Below are positions 8,419 to 12,897 of a stretch of 12,897 nt of DNA, one piece after another; the first letter of the stretch is position 1, and every line of letters starts with the position of its first letter. Source of the stretch: Pholiota molesta (taxonomy: Eukaryota; Basidiomycota; Agaricomycetes; Agaricales; Strophariaceae); assembly GCA_014925825.1 (NCBI GenBank), contig JACGCK010000588.1:1-12897 (forward strand), in the 5' to 3' direction. Under the pieces are notes generated by a model. That model saw only the letters and a list, made by a program, of their open reading frames with translations. It searched no databases and had not been told where the DNA came from. The position numbers were made by a program, and so were the translations under genes.

Positions 8419-11400
8419 ATGGATGACTATTATCTCGTCGCGAGCCACATTTCGCCACTAAGTTCAATACCACCATTATCGTTCGTGGTTCAAACAACGC
8501 GCCAAAATGCACCGCTAGCAGCAGGTGTCCACGACAATGACCTACCAATAGATCACGCGACTTGTAGCTCTGTATTAACAACCCCTGCCACAGGAACGAT
8601 TCTTCTGCGCGTCATACACGGTGGCCTAATCGTCGAACTCATATCGCTGTCGACTCCGGTACCGCCACTCCGAATCGTCTTCCCAGCAACAGTCCTTCCT
8701 GCACCTTCTCTATTTCTGTGGGGAGAATCAGAGTTGCACCTTATTTTGGCTACAGACATTCGCTCACTGCACCGATTGATCATCCCAATCGACGGTCTCA
8801 AGTTATGGCAGAACCAAGTTGAAAGCATTTGGTCTCGAGAATACGCCATCCGAAACTTGCCAGCAGAACACACGACAGGATGCGCTGTACATGTACAAGG
8901 GACACATTGTGTAGCTATCAGCCTCCCAAACGGTGTTTTGCTCAGACTTGAAGCAGAGTCCATGGGTTACGATAGTCATGACGGTACGCCTTGCTCTTCA
9001 TCGCAAGTAAAGCTTGAGCTTAAAGGGTCGTTTCCTTTTGCAGAAGAGTGGGCCGAATCGATCTTCCATCACGGTTCATTCCTATCATCCCTTACTGCTT
9101 TCCTTCCCCTTCACTCGTCAACGCCCAATGCAGCCGATATTATCTCTCTGGCCTCCCATCCATGGCCCACAGACATCCTTAATGTATGGACTTTGTCTCG
9201 AGATCGCACGCTGCGTCTATGGAAACCAAAGCTTGGTTGCGTCGCGTCTAAAACGTTACCTCCCAGCCCAAATATGAAAGATCTAACCGTGAGTGGATCT
9301 TTCAGCGGAAATATCTCCTACTCGATGCCGAACAACAAAATCTTGTCAAAGTGTTTTCTCTTATCTCGGAAGAAGGGGACAGAGTCGACATATACGTTCT
9401 TGTCTTCATACCCACCCCTTCTTCTACCTCAGGCGGGTTTTTCTGCTTGCTCGACAGCTCGTCCGACCATCTCGTGGAAGTCGGCATGATTGAATGTCCT
9501 AAGCATACTGCACATTGTCACCTTCAGGATTTCACATCAATGGCAACAAACTTTACGCACTCTGGGATCGTCAAGGACAATCCATGGTAGAGAGGGCCGA
9601 ATCGACATAGCAGCGCTGAAAATGAACAATGTCCCATCTACCCCATGGAAAACTCGTACTATGCGCACGAACCCGAATTAACTCCCGCATATATGGAAGA
9701 AAACTTATTTCTCGCGGATCGTTGTCAGAGAAATTCCTTCAAGCGATTATGAAACCTGGCGTCTTCTCTTCCCTTACCCTCCGTACGGCATTGGACAAGT
9801 ATGTCGATGCATGTCTTTCGATTCCAGGCCCTCCACCACCGCAACTTCTCAACACCTATTCTTCTCTTTGTGAAAACATAGCTGCCGTCGTTGGCTGTAC
9901 GGTGACCCTGAATCGCGATCCTCAGACAGGCGGCTTCCAGTATGCGAACTATTGGACTGCGCTGAAAAGAGATTGGGAAGGTTTTGTCGCTAGATGTCGA
10001 GAAGTGGAGCGCAGCGCTAGGTGGCCACTCGCCATAGCCGCTCACGGTGAAGATCAAGTCCTTGTGGTCGAACGGGAGAGGATGGGTTCTTTGGTTACAG
10101 AGGACGTCCCCATTTACCTTCGCCGATCCCTCGAACGGGATCAGCCTTTGCATATACAATACGAATACTCGGTATCCTCTGGGCACTTCGTTCTAAACTT
10201 GGCCCTACCGTACTCACTGAGATGGAAACTCAAATAGTAGATATCTTGCATCAAGAAACTGCCTTTTCGTTTGCAGAGGTTTTACAGATACAGCAAACCA
10301 AATCAAGTTATTGGATGTTTTGGACGAAGGTTCGCAAAGTTGGTTCGCTGGTCGGCTCCAAAGCATCGCAGATATGGACACAGCAACTCGGAATGCTCTC
10401 GACTCGATAGGGAGCTTTGACTTGGCGATCAAGCATGAATATACCGACAATGAGCTCCTTCACCCACCTCCATCCTCTGAATGGATACGCTCCCAATCTG
10501 CTGCATATGTCACCACTACCGTCGGAGCCAGATATGACCTCTGCCTTTGTCTTATCATATCTTTGTTATTCCAGGCGGAATCCTTGCCTATGTGGGATGC
10601 ATCGCTTTTAGCCGAAGTATTTGCTGTATTCCGCGGCCTCGCTATGTTGCGATTTATTGGCAACCAGCCGGCGGAAGCTAAAAATCCTCAAAATGCAGCC
10701 GCAGCCTCCGCAGACGATGTTGTCGCTCAAATGCGCAATATGAATGTATCCAGCAACAAACACCTGACCACTTCCAAATCTTCCTTGATGCATCATCTTA
10801 TTTCTCAATCCCAAACTGCTGATGGCATCGCTTCAATTGCCCATAACTTTTTGGATGCAACAGGGCTCCTCCAATCCATATCGCCTGCGCATGCTACTAA
10901 GCATGAGATTCTATTTTGCGATCGCATCCAAAAACTTGGATTTTATAATACCAGCATGAGGTTGCTAGGCTGGCTTCCTCGAACTCCTGCCGCTACATTT
11001 TTGCAAGCTCAAATACTATTGACACTTGGTAGAGTGGATGATGCCTCCCAGTTATTCGAGAAGTTAGCTGGAGCCTTTGGTACGTCGTTCCTTCTAACTG
11101 GGCTTCTTGCTGCTCAACGGCCTACAGGTATCAGTAATTTAACCTTGGAAGATTCTGATGCATTAGTATCGGTCCTTCCTCTGGGTCGTCAAATTGACTC
11201 TCAATGGTCGTTTTATGTTTTCGCCGCCGATCTATTCAGGAACACATTTGTGCATCATGAGGTTCTCTTTTCGCAACTAGCGATTCAAGTTGCGCCTCCA
11301 GGTGCTGAGACTGGCTCGCTTTGGAATACTGTTGTGAAAGGGTACATGGACCTTGGCCTATACAGTGACGCATATGCATCTATTATGACCATGCCTTTTG

Positions 11401-12897
11401 AGAAGCAGTTGGTATTTTATTTCTCGTTGATAATTCGATTCTCATAAAGAATTTTACAGGAAAAGAGAATGCGCCAGCCAGTTGGCCATACGGATGTGCG
11501 AAGAAAATGCGGTCCAGAAGCTGATGAATTTCGATTTCGTTGGGATCGCCGGCGAAGTCGAAGCAGCTTTAGCTTTCAAGGCCCGGAACGCTGACCCTCG
11601 TATCAGGCCTTCTTATTCGCGAATCCTCTATACCTGGTATACCCGCCGAGGAGACTATCGCAATGGTCAGTGGCGAGCGTTAATTCTCCATATCATATTG
11701 ACTGACTTATGGTGTATAGCCTCTCTGACCATGTATCAGCGTGCCCGAAAGCTGCAGGATGTTATCACTGATGTGACATCGTTCATTGCTTTGGCCGAAG
11801 ACCAGCTAGAAGCTCTATCAGTGGCCGTCAATGCGTTGAACCTGGTGGACGAAAAGAACGCTTGGGTATTGATGCCTATAGTCTCCGATACAGTAAGTAA
11901 CGTCTACAAAGATCATATCATCATGTTCAATAATTTTTATTAGTCTCGAAAGCGCCAAAAGCTCTCTAAGCATATTCCAGAATCGAAATATATGTCAAAT
12001 AAGCACGATGCTGAGATCATCCATCTCAGCGATATGGAGTATGACTGTGCGCTTCTTCGAGCTCAGATAGACAGCGTCAAGCAAGACCCGTCCATCCTTT
12101 CATCTCCGGGTAGGCCAATCATTAGTTCCCTTTTGATTTTAATTGACCTGCTTCTGCGATAGAATATCTTCTACCGCCTTCTCTCATTGTTATGAGACTG
12201 GCAAAAGCAAACCAGTATGATCAAGCTATGGCTATTGCTCAGAGTTTGAAAGTGGACATGACTGATGTCTTCAATCACTTAACAAACCAATGTCTTCGCC
12301 TCTCCCGAAATCCCGGTTCTGTGCTGTAAGGCGTGTTTCATTAACTCATCATGTCGTATTTACGCTCCGTTACAGGCAGGAAGATACCTCAGGATGGTTG
12401 CTGACAGACAACGCGGCCTCTTGGCAAGGAACTCCATCGGACCGAGGGTGGAGATATCTGCAGCAGTCTTTAAAACGATATGACAGCGCTGAAAATGATT
12501 ACCGTTACGCTAAAGCTTCTTTGGAGACGATTCTTAGTGTGGCAGGTCCCTATCATCACCACCGTGGCTCATTGATATTTTGGAGGTACGTCACTGCACC
12601 AATATGCAAACACTGACAGATCTAATCCAGTATATACCAGAAATACCAGCCTGAATATCTTATTCGTATCAGTCTGCGATACGAAAACATCGCAGATGCT
12701 GTAAATTATACCTATGCCCTCCTTCTGAAGGTACTTGAATTTCGGTATTCTTTTCAAACCAACGTTCTGACTTCCTTCTTCCAGTCCGATAAACAACTTA
12801 GCCGAGAGGCGACCAAGCAAGCCTCCGCCTCGTGGCTACCTTACGCTCTGATTGATCAGGTGCTTATCGCTGCAGATACGTTAATGAACCCACCAGG
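8419..12897 (+). CDS. Nucleoporin Nup120/Nup160 (3' partial, seven one-base frame breaks)
   Basis: Scaffold nucleoporin of the Y-shaped (Nup84/Nup107-160) complex at the nuclear pore. The start is the ATG at 8419 (MDDYYLVASH), with no in-frame ATG upstream and G at -3 and +4. Exons: 8419-8983, 9044-11079, 11128-11407, 11460-11665, 11720-11892, 11944-12109, 12163-12325, 12376-12585, 12631-12730, 12785 to the window edge. All junctions are GT-AG and keep phase once the breaks are allowed for; introns are 45-60 nt. About 1,340 residues are visible, close to the family's full length, so little of the C-terminus is missing. The N-terminal third is the beta-propeller (ATGTILLRVIHGGLIVEL; NVWTLSRDRTLRLWKPK). 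The rest is alpha-helical, with typical stretches such as SLSEKFL-like LSEKFLQAIMKPGVFSSL, KARNADPRIRPSYSRILYTW and SDRGWRYLQQSLKRYD. Exon 2 has seven one-base losses between 9289 and 10290, listed separately. The C-terminal exons are clean. Identification rests on recalled family pattern. Confidence 0.9.
9289..10290 (+). other. Cluster of seven single-base frame breaks in Nup120
   Basis: The Nup120 reading frame steps back by one base at about 9289-9305, 9530-9533, 9599-9602, 9645-9652, 9718-9724, 10164-10170 and 10284-10290. The codon start positions mod 3 run 1, 0, 2, 1, 0, 2, 1, 0, so every step is the same direction. Each would be repaired by one extra base, mostly by lengthening a short run such as TT, AA, GG or CC. 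Sequence between breaks keeps normal codon use and family-like residues (LLLDAEQQNLVKVFSL; GNKLYALWDRQGQSMVERAE; YYAHEPELTPAYMEENLF; LGILWALRSKLGPTVLTEME). With seven bases added, all downstream exon phases agree. Confidence 0.85.

Noticed and set aside
8553..8963. 136-codon antisense open frame inside Nup120.
   Set aside because: A shadow of the well-supported plus-strand exon.
9289..10290. Reading the broken Nup120 segment as several small separate genes.
   Set aside because: The pieces follow one another in the order and spacing of a single Nup120 protein, and all breaks have the same one-base polarity.

Overview
The window looks like nuclear DNA of a filamentous basidiomycete, most likely an Agaricomycete. 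The evidence is short GT-AG introns (45-72 nt) with CTRAY-like branch points, pyrimidine-rich stretches before start codons, and three recognisable eukaryotic genes whose closest resemblance, from memory, is to mushroom-type proteins. There are no rRNA or tRNA genes, CRISPR arrays, transposons or prokaryotic operons that I can support. All family assignments come from reading motifs; no database search was run.

Layout: (1) 1-1952, plus strand, 5'-truncated: a regulator of G-protein signalling of the FlbA/Sst2/Thn1/Crg1 type, with two DEP-like winged-helix regions and one RGS domain. (2) 1953-3141: non-coding, holding the RGS 3' flank and the next promoter. (3) 3142-4295, plus strand, six exons, complete: a 283-residue one-pass membrane protein with a cytochrome-b5-like heme-binding domain of the MAPR (PGRMC/Dap1) family, ending in HEEL. 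(4) 4553-5504, minus strand, convergent with the MAPR gene: an unrecognised gene modelled with five exons, whose last exon is the most convincing part. (5) 5505-8418: about 2.9 kb without a convincing gene, containing a T10 tract, a tandem decamer, an interrupted coding-like stretch and a perfect 9+1+9 inverted repeat. (6) 8419-12897, plus strand, 3'-truncated: the nucleoporin Nup120/Nup160, about 1,340 residues visible, ten exons.

The most striking signal is that the Nup120 frame breaks seven times between 9289 and 10290. Every break is repaired by adding exactly one base, while the protein stays conserved in character on both sides. The RGS gene has an eighth break of the same polarity near 287. 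One-directional single-base loss without other decay points to consensus deletion errors in the assembly more than to pseudogenes, but it should be tested because it changes how both genes are annotated.

The genes do not form a functional cluster. They look like ordinary housekeeping and signalling genes: G-protein signal attenuation, heme binding at a membrane, and nuclear pore scaffold. I did not find a convincing new biological system. The least explained parts are the minus-strand gene and the interrupted reading frame just upstream of it.
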